From the NCBI GenBank assembly GCA_021796905.1, contig JAKABK010000097.1, forward strand, positions 1 to 7,019: a stretch of DNA of 7,019 bases, in the 5' to 3' direction. Below, piece by piece: positions 1 through 6,122 of this stretch. Every line of letters starts with the position of its first letter. Positions within the stretch are counted from its first letter, which is position 1. A program made the translations under genes and the position numbers. The notes below the pieces were generated by a model that saw only the letters and a program-made list of their open reading frames with translations, did no database searches and had not been told where the DNA came from. Origin of the DNA: Actinomycetes bacterium. GTDB lineage: Bacteria > Actinomycetota > Acidimicrobiia > Acidimicrobiales > Palsa-688.

Positions 1-545
1 CACTGGAGGCGCGGATCGCCTGGTGGGAAGCCTACACCCGGGCCAACGGGACCACCATGGACTCCAACCCCTCGCCGGGCAACCGGGCCGGCGGGATCAC
101 CACCATCGAGGAGAAGTCACTCGGGGCGGTCGCCAAGGGTGGCGCCAGCCCGCTGGTCGACGTGGTCGGCTACGCCGAGCCGGTGAGCGCGCGCGGTGGA
201 CTGGTGTTCATGGACACCCCCGGCTACGACCCGGTGTCGGTAACCGGGATCGTCGCGGGTGGGGCGACGGTGGTGTGCTTCACGACCGGGCGGGGCTCGG
301 TGTTCGGCTGCAAACCGGCGCCGAGCCTCAAGCTCGCCACCACCTCCGAGCTGTACCGGCGGATGGGGGACGACATGGACCTCGACTGCGGACGGGTGCT
401 CGAAGGGGAGACCTCGGTCGGACAGCTCGGCGCCGAACTGTTCGGCAAGATCCTCTCGGTCGCGTCCGGGGAGCACACCAAGAGCGAGGAGCTCGGCCTC
501 GGCGACGAGGAGCTCGTCGCCTGGCAGCTCGGCGCGGTGCTGTGA
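1..545 (+). CDS. UxaA-family sugar-acid (altronate/galactarate-type) dehydratase, C-terminal part
   Basis: This gene enters from the left edge. The reading frame is open from base 3 and ends at TGA 543-545, giving 180 visible residues. Proteins of the UxaA/GarD family are about 500 residues long, so this is roughly the C-terminal third. They are cytoplasmic, metal-dependent dehydratases that convert aldonates or aldarates such as D-altronate or D-galactarate to 2-keto-3-deoxy acids. Family blocks seen are MDSNPSPGN (57-83), the EKSLGAVAKGG stretch just after it, MDTPGYDP (210-233), CFTTGRGSVFGCKPAP near 277-324, and a closing SGEHTKSEELGLGDEE segment. The ATG at 57 is internal, because conserved-looking sequence (RIAWWEAYTRANGTT) continues in frame upstream of it. 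The stop codon overlaps the next gene's GTG (GTGA), so the two are probably translationally coupled. The family call is firm. The substrate is unproven, because galactarate and altronate enzymes look alike in this region. Confidence 0.9.
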   Translation, partial: LEARIAWWEAYTRANGTTMDSNPSPGNRAGGITTIEEKSLGAVAKGGASPLVDVVGYAEPVSARGGLVFMDTPGYDPVSVTGIVAGGATVVCFTTGRGSVFGCKPAPSLKLATTSELYRRMGDDMDLDCGRVLEGETSVGQLGAELFGKILSVASGEHTKSEELGLGDEELVAWQLGAVL

Positions 546-2110
546 GCGGTAGACGCCTCTCGCTCTCCACCTTGGGCTCGGTGCCGGCCTCGATGCGCCC
601 CCCGTTCGACCCCGCCTCGATCGGGGTCGGGATCGTGCACCTCGGTATCGGGGCGTTCCACCGCGCCCACCAGGCGACCTTCACCCAGGACGCGCTCGCC
701 GTCGTTCCCGGCGACTGGGGGATCTGCGGGGTGACCCAGCGCAGCGGGACGGTGCAGCGACAGCTCTCCCCCCAGGACGGGCTCTACAGCCTGCTCGAGC
801 GCAGCGGCCGGGCGACCCGGGCGTCGGTGGTCGGCGCGGTGCGCGAGGTCCTGGACGGCTCGGCGGACCCGGCAGCGGTCGTCGAGCGGATCGCCTCGCC
901 GGAGGTGCACGTAGTCACCTTGACGGTCACCGAGAAGGGCTACCGCCGGGACCCCGCTACCGGCTCGCTGAACTGGGAGGACCACGAGGTCCGGGCCGAC
1001 CTCGCCGGGCGCGACCCCAGGACCCCTGTCGGCCAGCTGGTCGCCGGGATCCGCGCCCGCCGGCGTCGCGGCGCCGGCGGGCTGACCGTCGTGTCCTGCG
1101 ACAACCTTCCCGACAACGGCGCCGTCCTCGGACACCTGGTGAGCGACCTGGCCGAGCGCGGCGACGACGGACCGGAGACACTCGACTGGATCGGCTCCAA
1201 CGTCCGCTTCCCCTCGACCATGGTCGATCGGATCGTGCCGGCGACAACCGACACCGACCGGGCGGAAGCATCCGGGTTGCTCGGCGTCGCCGACGAGGCG
1301 ACCGTGGTCGGGGAGGCCTTCCGCCAGTGGGTCGTCGAGGACGACTTCGCCGGGCCCCGCCCGGGCTGGGAGCACGCCGGGGTGCTCCTCGTCGACGACG
1401 CCCGCCCCTGGGAGCGGGCCAAGGTCCGCCTGCTCAACGGGAGCCACTCGACCCTCGCCTACCTCGGTCAGCTCGCCGGCTGTGGGCTCGTCGCCGACGC
1501 GCTGGCCCGTCCGGGGTTCGAGGCGGTCGTGCGCCGTCTCATGTCCGACGACGTCGAGCCGACCCTGGGCCCGCTGCCGGGCCTCGACCTCGGCGGATAC
1601 GAGGAGCAGCTGCTGGCACGTTTCGCGAACCGCGCCCTCCGCCATCGCTGCGCCCAGATAGCCGCCGACGGCAGTCAGAAGCTGCCGCTGCGTCTGGTCG
1701 GCACCGTCGTGGACCGCCGCCGCCAGGGAGGCGAGCCGCTCGCCGCCCTGCTCGGGATCGCGGCGTGGATGCGCTGCGCGGTAGACCGTTGCGACGACCG
1801 GGGGGCGCCGCTCGCGCTCGACGACCCCCTCGCGGACGCCATCGCCGAGCGGACCTCCCGGGCGGCAGGACCCGGCGGCGTCGTCGACGCCCTGCTCGGC
1901 TGGACGGCGATGTTCCCCCCAGGTGTCGCCGACGACCGCTTCGTCGCCGACACCCTCGCCGAGCTGCTCACCCACCTCCGGCGCGACGGCGCCGAAGCCA
2001 CGGCGCGCCACGTGACCGCCTCCCCCCGCCGACCGGCGGGCCCGGGCTCACCCGGCGCTCCGGGACCGACACCACGGGGACGCCCGAACCTACGGAAGGA
2101 ACCCCACTGA
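542..2110 (+). CDS. Mannitol dehydrogenase family, UxuB-like fructuronate (hexuronate) reductase
   Basis: This is a 522-residue NAD(P)-dependent polyol/uronate oxidoreductase of the long-chain mannitol dehydrogenase family. UxuB interconverts D-fructuronate and D-mannonate in the cytoplasm. The N-terminal nucleotide-binding motif is GIVHLGIGAFHRAHQ (residues 30-44). SLTVTEKGY-like sequence (TLTVTEKGY) and SCDNLPDNG (185-193) follow. The catalytic block KVRLLNGSHS supplies Lys294, Asn299 and His302, equivalent to the Lys/Asn/His of Pseudomonas mannitol 2-dehydrogenase. FRQWVVEDDF and DGSQKLPLRL also match UxuB. The GTG at 542 is preferred over ATG 593 because it keeps the family-like RLSLSTL leader and overlaps the upstream stop. 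No clear Shine-Dalgarno precedes it, which fits coupling. The last 30 residues (493-522) are Pro/Gly/Arg-rich and look foreign to the family, whose members usually have about 480-490 residues. The product could instead reduce tagaturonate or another ketose, since the neighbour is UxaA-like. Confidence 0.9.
   Translation: MSGRRLSLSTLGSVPASMRPPFDPASIGVGIVHLGIGAFHRAHQATFTQDALAVVPGDWGICGVTQRSGTVQRQLSPQDGLYSLLERSGRATRASVVGAVREVLDGSADPAAVVERIASPEVHVVTLTVTEKGYRRDPATGSLNWEDHEVRADLAGRDPRTPVGQLVAGIRARRRRGAGGLTVVSCDNLPDNGAVLGHLVSDLAERGDDGPETLDWIGSNVRFPSTMVDRIVPATTDTDRAEASGLLGVADEATVVGEAFRQWVVEDDFAGPRPGWEHAGVLLVDDARPWERAKVRLLNGSHSTLAYLGQLAGCGLVADALARPGFEAVVRRLMSDDVEPTLGPLPGLDLGGYEEQLLARFANRALRHRCAQIAADGSQKLPLRLVGTVVDRRRQGGEPLAALLGIAAWMRCAVDRCDDRGAPLALDDPLADAIAERTSRAAGPGGVVDALLGWTAMFPPGVADDRFVADTLAELLTHLRRDGAEATARHVTASPRRPAGPGSPGAPGPTPRGRPNLRKEPH
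2025..2040 (+). other. GC hairpin in the tail codons of the reductase gene
   Basis: CCCGCC (2025-2030) and GGCGGG (2035-2040) form a perfect 6-bp inverted repeat around a GACC loop. It lies just after the point where family similarity of the reductase appears to end, inside its Pro/Gly/Arg-rich tail. No T-run follows. It may be a relic of an intergenic structure, an attenuating hairpin before the aldo/keto reductase, or chance in GC-rich DNA. Confidence 0.3.
2094..2100 (+). promoter_or_regulatory. Shine-Dalgarno of the aldo/keto reductase gene
   Basis: GGAAGGA ends nine bases before the ATG at 2110. It lies inside the last codons of the upstream reductase gene and fixes the aldo/keto reductase start, although the same frame stays open far upstream. 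Confidence 0.75.
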
Positions 2111-3159
2111 TGGAGTACCGCACCCTCGGCCGCTCCGGCCTACGCGTGTCCGCTCTCACCCTCGGAACCATGACCTTCGGAGGGCGGGGCAAGTTCGCCG
2201 ACGTCGGCACCACCCAGCTCGACGAGGCCCGCCGGTTGGTGAAGATCGCCGTCGAGGCGGGCGTCAACCTGGTCGACACCGCCGATGTCTACTCCGACGG
2301 CCGCTCCGAGGAGATCGTCGGCGAAGTGCTCGCCGACTACGGAGACGACCTGCTCGTCGCCACCAAGGTCCGCTTCCCGATGGGTCCCGGCCCCAACGAC
2401 GGGGGCTTGTCCCGCCACCACATCCTCCGCAGCGCGGAGCACAGCCTGCGTCGCCTCCAACGGGACCACATCGACCTCTACCAGGTCCACGAGTGGGACG
2501 GCGTCACGCCGATCGAGGAGACCCTCGACGCGCTCGACACGCTCGTGCACCAGGGCAAGGTCCGCTACGTCGGCTGCTCCAACTACGCCGGCTGGCAGCT
2601 GATGAAGGCGCTCGGCGAGGCCGACCGCCACGGATGGCAGCGCTTCGTCAGCCAGCAGATCTACTACTCCCTCCTAGGCAGGGAGGCGGAGCAGGAACTG
2701 GTCCCGGCCGCCCTCGACCAGGGGCTCGGCATCCTCGTGTGGAGCCCGCTCGCCGGCGGCCTGCTCTCCGGCAAGTACCGGAGGGGGGAGACCGGCCCGG
2801 AGGGCGCCCGCCACACCACCGAGTGGTCCGAACCGCCGGTCCACGACTGGGACCGCACCTACGACATCATCGAGGCGGTCACCGGGGTCGCCGACGCCCG
2901 TGGGGTCTCCGGCGCCCAGGTGTCCCTCTCCTGGCTGCTCGGCCGCCCAGGGGTGACGACCCTGGTGGTCGGCGCCCGCAACGAGCAGCAGCTGAGCGAC
3001 AACCTCGCGGCGGCGGACCTCGCCCTCGACGCCGAGGAGCGACGTCGGCTCGACCGGGCGTCGGTCACCCCGCTCGCCTACCCCTTCTGGCACCAGGCGA
3101 TGACCGCCAACGACCGGCTGAGCGCCGCCGACCGGACCCTCACCGACCAGGAACGCTGA
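2110..3159 (+). CDS. Aldo/keto reductase
   Basis: This is a 349-residue NADPH-dependent aldo/keto reductase with a (beta/alpha)8 barrel, acting in the cytoplasm. It begins MEYRTLGRSGLRVSALTLGTM, as bacterial AKRs of the YajO/IolS/Tas type do. The catalytic tetrad is visible: Asp56 and Tyr61 (DTADVY), Lys86 (VATKV) and His127 (YQVHEWD). Substrate and cofactor segments follow: SNYAGWQ (from 157), SQQIYYSLLGRE, SPLAGGLLSGKYR (from 212) and the C-terminal NADP-binding GARNEQQL (288-295). The length is normal and no key residue is missing. The start ATG shares one base with the reductase stop (TGATG) and has a good Shine-Dalgarno, so it is in the same operon. The context suggests an aldehyde or ketone step in sugar-acid use, for example reduction of a uronate or of a related sugar. 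The sequence does not say which, and AKR annotation rarely predicts substrate. Confidence 0.92.
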   Translation: MEYRTLGRSGLRVSALTLGTMTFGGRGKFADVGTTQLDEARRLVKIAVEAGVNLVDTADVYSDGRSEEIVGEVLADYGDDLLVATKVRFPMGPGPNDGGLSRHHILRSAEHSLRRLQRDHIDLYQVHEWDGVTPIEETLDALDTLVHQGKVRYVGCSNYAGWQLMKALGEADRHGWQRFVSQQIYYSLLGREAEQELVPAALDQGLGILVWSPLAGGLLSGKYRRGETGPEGARHTTEWSEPPVHDWDRTYDIIEAVTGVADARGVSGAQVSLSWLLGRPGVTTLVVGARNEQQLSDNLAAADLALDAEERRRLDRASVTPLAYPFWHQAMTANDRLSAADRTLTDQER

Positions 3160-3189
3160 GCTCCCGGCCCGCAACCACCTGCAGGGAGC
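3160..3189 (+). terminator. Weak inverted repeat just after the aldo/keto reductase stop
   Basis: GCTCCC (3160-3165) and GGGAGC (3184-3189) form a perfect 6-bp inverted repeat with an 18-base loop, starting directly after the TGA of the plus-strand operon. The long loop and missing T-run make it a weak terminator candidate. Confidence 0.2.
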
Positions 3190-3232
3190 ACCGCCGGGAT
3201 GAGGTGACAGTCGGGTGCGACCGGGCCGCCTA

Positions 3233-3251
3233 CGGGCCCTCACCGGGCCCG
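3233..3251. terminator. Candidate bidirectional hairpin at the convergent operon junction
   Basis: CGGGCCC (3233-3239) and GGGCCCG (3245-3251) form a perfect 7-bp all-GC stem with a TCACC loop. The minus-strand regulator's stop codon (3240-3242) sits in the loop. A further GGGCC at 3223-3227 can pair with the same left arm as an alternative. No T-run is present on either side, but T-less hairpins between convergent genes are commonly proposed terminators in GC-rich actinobacteria. The position between two facing operons is the main support. Confidence 0.4.
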
Positions 3252-4262
3252 GCGGCGGGGCTCTCCTGGCGGGGCGGTGGAGGAGCGGACCACGAGGCTC
3301 GGCACGACCACCCGGTGCCGGGCCCTGGTCCGACCGTCCTCGACCCGCTCCCAGAGCGACTGGAACGCGAGGCGACCCATCTCACGGCGTGGCTGGTCGA
3401 CGGTCGTGAGGGAGATGTGGCGGGTGGCGGCGATGGCGGTGTTGTCGTAGCCGACGACCGAGACGTCCAAGGGGATCCGCAGGCCGGCGTCGTCGACGGC
3501 GTTGTAGGCGCCGATGGCGGCGATGTCGTTGGCCATCAGCAGCGCCGTCGGCCTCGGCCGGCGGGCCAACGCGACCGATGCGCCCCCGTAGCCGGTCTCC
3601 TCGGTCATGCCCCCCGGCAACATCGTCGCTTCCAGGGAGGGGTCGATATCGGTGACCGCCTGACGGAACGCCGCCGCCCGGGCCCGGCCCGCAGCGGTCG
3701 CCGCTGCGACGTGTGCGATTTCCCGGTGCCCGAGCCCCACCAGGTGCCCGACCGCCAGGCGCATCCCGGCGAGGTCGTCGTTGACCACCACGTCAGCTGC
3801 GACTCCCCGGCTCGCCCTGCGAGCCACCACCACGCACGGGGCGGCCGCCGCGAGCCGGGCGGTGGACCGGGGGGCGAGGTCGTGGGCCAGGAGCACCAGG
3901 CCCTCGACCCTCAGCTCCAGCAGCAGCTCGCCGACGGCCGCCTCCTCGGTGGAGGAGAGACCCCCGGTACCGATCAGCACCCGGTAGCCCCGCTTCTCCG
4001 CTTCGGAGTGGAGACCGTCCAGGACGTCGTGGAAGAAAGGGTTGTGGAGGTCGGCGACAACCGCGCCCACGGTGTGGGTGCGGTTGGTCACCAACTGGCG
4101 GGCCAGGCGATTGGGTCGGTAGGAGAGCTCCTCGACCGCCGCGAGCACCACCTTGCGGCGCTCCTCGCTCACCCGCGGCGATCCCTGCAGTACCAGCGAC
4201 ACCAGCGACTTGGACACCCCGGCGACGGCGGCGACGTCGTGGATCGTGGGGCGTCGCTGCAC
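3240..4262 (-). CDS. LacI-family transcriptional regulator
   Basis: This is a 340-residue DNA-binding regulator, the usual length for the LacI/GalR family. The N-terminal helix-turn-helix is TIHDVAAVAGVSKSLVSLVL (residues 6-25). A hinge helix, RPNRLARQL (49-57), keeps the leucine that intercalates in the minor groove in LacI. The sugar-binding effector domain runs from about 64 to 328, with LHNPFFHDVLDGL (72-84), NDD and GHREIAHVA segments, LLMANDIAAIGAYNA (241-255), VGYDNTAIA (270-278) and LTTVDQP (285-291). The start is GTG, preceded by a G-run at 4269-4274. It is the last gene of the transporter operon, 19 bases after the ATPase stop, so it is cotranscribed and presumably represses this operon and perhaps the facing catabolic one in response to a sugar or sugar acid. 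The effector and operator are unknown. The recognition helix reads KS-V-S-L rather than the commoner xx-V-S-R. The Arg-rich C-terminal tail is ordinary for GC-rich genomes. Confidence 0.95.
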   Translation of the reverse strand: MQRRPTIHDVAAVAGVSKSLVSLVLQGSPRVSEERRKVVLAAVEELSYRPNRLARQLVTNRTHTVGAVVADLHNPFFHDVLDGLHSEAEKRGYRVLIGTGGLSSTEEAAVGELLLELRVEGLVLLAHDLAPRSTARLAAAAPCVVVARRASRGVAADVVVNDDLAGMRLAVGHLVGLGHREIAHVAAATAAGRARAAAFRQAVTDIDPSLEATMLPGGMTEETGYGGASVALARRPRPTALLMANDIAAIGAYNAVDDAGLRIPLDVSVVGYDNTAIAATRHISLTTVDQPRREMGRLAFQSLWERVEDGRTRARHRVVVPSLVVRSSTAPPGEPRRRAR

Positions 4263-4281
4263 GCCGATCCCCCCGGTCCGG

Positions 4282-5082
4282 CTACCGCTCGGCTCGACCC
4301 GACATCACCTGCTGGCGGTACTCCGAGACCATGTAGTCGGTCAGCTCCTCGAGTGACGTGTCGGCCACCCTCCGGTCGAAGCTCACCTTCCCCTGGTGGA
4401 TCACGTTGACCCGGTCGCACAGCTCGAAGACGTGGGCGTAGTTGTGGTCGATAACGAGGATCGACACACCGCGGTTCTTCGAGAGGTCCTTGACCAGATC
4501 GATGATGAGCGCCGACTCCTTGGCGCCCATCGCCGACAGCGGCTCGTCGAGCAGCAGGATCTTCACCTCCGACCTCGTCGCCCGGGCGACCGCGATCGCC
4601 TGTCGTTGGCCGCCGGAGAGCCGGTCGACCGGGGTGTCGACCGACGGGATGCTCACCTTGATGTCCGCCAGGTACCGGCGGGCGAGCTCGCGCATCTTGC
4701 GGTCCGACAGGAACCCGAGCCGCCCTCCCGAGACGATCTCCCGCTTCAAGAACAGGTTCTTGTACACCGGGAGCTGCGGCACGAGGGCCAGGTCCTGGTA
4801 GACGGTCTCGATCCCCTTCGCCCTGGCGTCGCTCACCGAGCGGAGCTCGACCCGCTCGCCGTCGATGTACATGTTCCCGGCGTCGGGCCGCTGGTAGCCG
4901 CAGAGGATCTTGACGAAGGTCGTCTTGCCGGCACCGTTGTCGCCGACCAGACCGAGGACCTCCCCCCGCCCGAGGTGCATGTCGATCCCCCGCAGGGCGA
5001 CCACCGAACCGAACCGCTTGGTGATCCCCTCCGTGCGCAGGATGTCGTCGGCGGCCCCACCGCCGGCCTCCCCGGGGCTCAT
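4282..5082 (-). CDS. Sugar ABC transporter ATP-binding protein, single-domain FrcA type
   Basis: This is a 266-residue ATPase that powers a monosaccharide-type (CUT2) ABC importer at the inner face of the membrane. Walker A is GDNGAGKT (47-54), the Q-loop Gln is 96 (VYQDLALVP), the signature is LSGGQ (155-159), Walker B is ILLLDE (175-180), and the H-loop His is 213 (VIDHNY). All catalytic positions are present. Only one ATPase domain exists, as in FrcA, whereas RbsA, XylG and MglA carry two (about 500 residues). The ATG at 5082 is chosen because it overlaps the permease stop (ATGA) and is preceded by GGAAGG seven bases upstream. The frame stays open further upstream, but only as antisense of nothing conserved and inside the permease gene. 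The D-loop region reads DEPLSAMGAKES, where relatives usually have DEPTAALG. It presumably works as a homodimer with the permease encoded just upstream. Substrate specificity cannot be read from this subunit. Confidence 0.95.
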   Translation of the reverse strand: MSPGEAGGGAADDILRTEGITKRFGSVVALRGIDMHLGRGEVLGLVGDNGAGKTTFVKILCGYQRPDAGNMYIDGERVELRSVSDARAKGIETVYQDLALVPQLPVYKNLFLKREIVSGGRLGFLSDRKMRELARRYLADIKVSIPSVDTPVDRLSGGQRQAIAVARATRSEVKILLLDEPLSAMGAKESALIIDLVKDLSKNRGVSILVIDHNYAHVFELCDRVNVIHQGKVSFDRRVADTSLEELTDYMVSEYRQQVMSGRAER

Positions 5083-6122
5083 GTGGCGGCCTTCCGTCTC
5101 TCGGACAGCTTGGAGATCTGGACGTTGGCGACCATCGCCCCGAGGATCGCGAGCCCGAGGATCAAGATGAACGCGTTGGCGCTGATCCCGACGATCGTGA
5201 GACCGACGAAGAGCACTCCGAGCACCACCGCACCGACGAAGCCGCCGACCACCGTGCCGCTGCCGCCGGTCAGGGCGGTTCCGCCGATCACCGCTGCGGA
5301 GATCGCATAGAACATCTCGGTCGTCCCCGGGTTGCCGGGGTCCAGGACGGTGATCCGGGTGGCGTCGACGATCCCGATCAGTGCCGAGACCGCCGAGCAG
5401 AGCATGAAGCACCAGACCTTGACCCGGTTGACCGGGACCCCGGCCTCGGCCGCTCCGACCAGGTTGCCGCCCGCGGCGATCGCGTGCATCCCGAAGCGGG
5501 TGCGGTTGAGCACCACGTAGAGGAGCGCCACGATCGCCACCGACCAGATGATCTCCGACCAACCCCAACCCCCGAACACCGACGACAGGGTGCCCGATGT
5601 GGGCATGGTGAGCTGGGCGGCGTTGGACAGCACCAGCATGATCCCGTCCAGGAGGAACAGCATGCCCAGGGTGGTGATGAACGACGGGACCCGCAGCCTG
5701 GTGGTGATGATCCCGTTGAGCGCACCCACCAACGCCCCGACGACCACCGCCAGGACGATCGAGAGCAGAAGCGGGAGCCCGAAGCTCTTGTTCAAGTAGT
5801 AGACGACGAACGGCATGAACACGAACACCGTTCCCGACGACAGGTCGACCTCGGCGCAGACCAACAAGAACACCTCGCCGGCCCCGATCACCGCGACCGG
5901 CCCGATGAACTGGGAGAGGTTCTGCATGTCGGCGACGGTGAGGAAGTTGGACGAGGCGACCGTGAAGTACACGAACAGCGCCACCGCGACGATGACGATC
6001 GCCGCCTCGCGCCGCTCGACCAGGGCCGTGCGAAGGAAGCTTCCAAGGCCCCGGCCGGCACCTGGGTAGGACCGGCCGGTCGCGGTGTCCCGACCCGTTC
6101 CGGACAGCGCGGCCTGGGTCAC
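5079..6122 (-). CDS. Sugar ABC transporter permease, RbsC/FrcC (BPD_transp_2) type
   Basis: This is a 347-residue integral membrane permease of a CUT2-type monosaccharide importer. After a hydrophilic, Gly/Arg-rich cytoplasmic leader (1-38) come hydrophobic segments at about 40-57, 72-90, 98-110, 116-139, 146-166, 190-205, 237-252, 270-312 and 316-335. Family signatures include CAEVDLSSGTVF (89-100, the conserved acidic-D-L-S loop), ALNGIITTRLRVPSFITTLGM (134-154) and the ATPase-contacting GMHAIAAGGNLVGAAEAGVPV (211-231). The GTG start overlaps the binding-protein stop (GTGA), and a perfect GGAGGT lies nine bases upstream. The stop overlaps the ATPase ATG. The permease therefore sits centrally in a tightly coupled binding protein-permease-ATPase operon. 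A homodimeric pore is expected for the family. The transported sugar is not identifiable from the sequence. Confidence 0.95.
   Translation of the reverse strand: MTQAALSGTGRDTATGRSYPGAGRGLGSFLRTALVERREAAIVIVAVALFVYFTVASSNFLTVADMQNLSQFIGPVAVIGAGEVFLLVCAEVDLSSGTVFVFMPFVVYYLNKSFGLPLLLSIVLAVVVGALVGALNGIITTRLRVPSFITTLGMLFLLDGIMLVLSNAAQLTMPTSGTLSSVFGGWGWSEIIWSVAIVALLYVVLNRTRFGMHAIAAGGNLVGAAEAGVPVNRVKVWCFMLCSAVSALIGIVDATRITVLDPGNPGTTEMFYAISAAVIGGTALTGGSGTVVGGFVGAVVLGVLFVGLTIVGISANAFILILGLAILGAMVANVQISKLSERRKAAT
5090..5095 (-). promoter_or_regulatory. Shine-Dalgarno of the ABC ATPase gene
   Basis: Read on the minus strand this is GGAAGG, seven bases before the ATG at 5082. It lies within the last permease codons and supports that start over any upstream in-frame codon. 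Confidence 0.7.

Noticed and set aside
23..541. Upstream extension of the reductase frame to an ATG at 23
   Set aside because: The extension is Arg/Gly-rich and out of frame with the recognisable dehydratase. Family similarity of the reductase begins only after 542.
593..595. ATG as an alternative start of the reductase
   Set aside because: It would remove the RLSLSTL leader typical of the family, has no Shine-Dalgarno, and would leave a spacer where an overlapping GTG exists. It cannot be fully excluded.
224..2011. Long open frame on the minus strand (595 codons) opposite the dehydratase and reductase genes
   Set aside because: Its translation is Arg/Gly/Val/Asp-rich without family motifs. 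It is the antisense of strongly recognisable genes, and such open frames are expected at this GC content.
1327..2109. Upstream extension of the aldo/keto reductase frame to 1327
   Set aside because: It is an Arg/Pro-rich shadow of the reductase gene. The Shine-Dalgarno at 2094-2100 and the MEYRTLGRSGLR start mark the true N-terminus at 2110.
2493..4409. Plus-strand open frame of 638 codons spanning the AKR, the junction and the LacI gene
   Set aside because: It crosses the 3' ends of two real genes on opposite strands and shows only Arg/Pro/Gly-rich shadow sequence with no domain.
4396..5310. Plus-strand open frame of 304 codons over the ABC ATPase
   Set aside because: It is the antisense of an intact ATPase with all motifs, and its translation is His/Asp/Val-rich shadow sequence.
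5083..5568. Upstream extension of the ABC ATPase frame to 5568
   Set aside because: It lies within the permease gene in another frame and has low-complexity Arg/Gly/Asp sequence. ATG 5082 has a Shine-Dalgarno and the ATGA overlap.
6035..6044. Perfect 10-base palindrome GGAAGCTTCC as a possible operator
   Set aside because: It lies inside the permease coding sequence, is short, does not extend on either side, and has no second copy near a plausible promoter.
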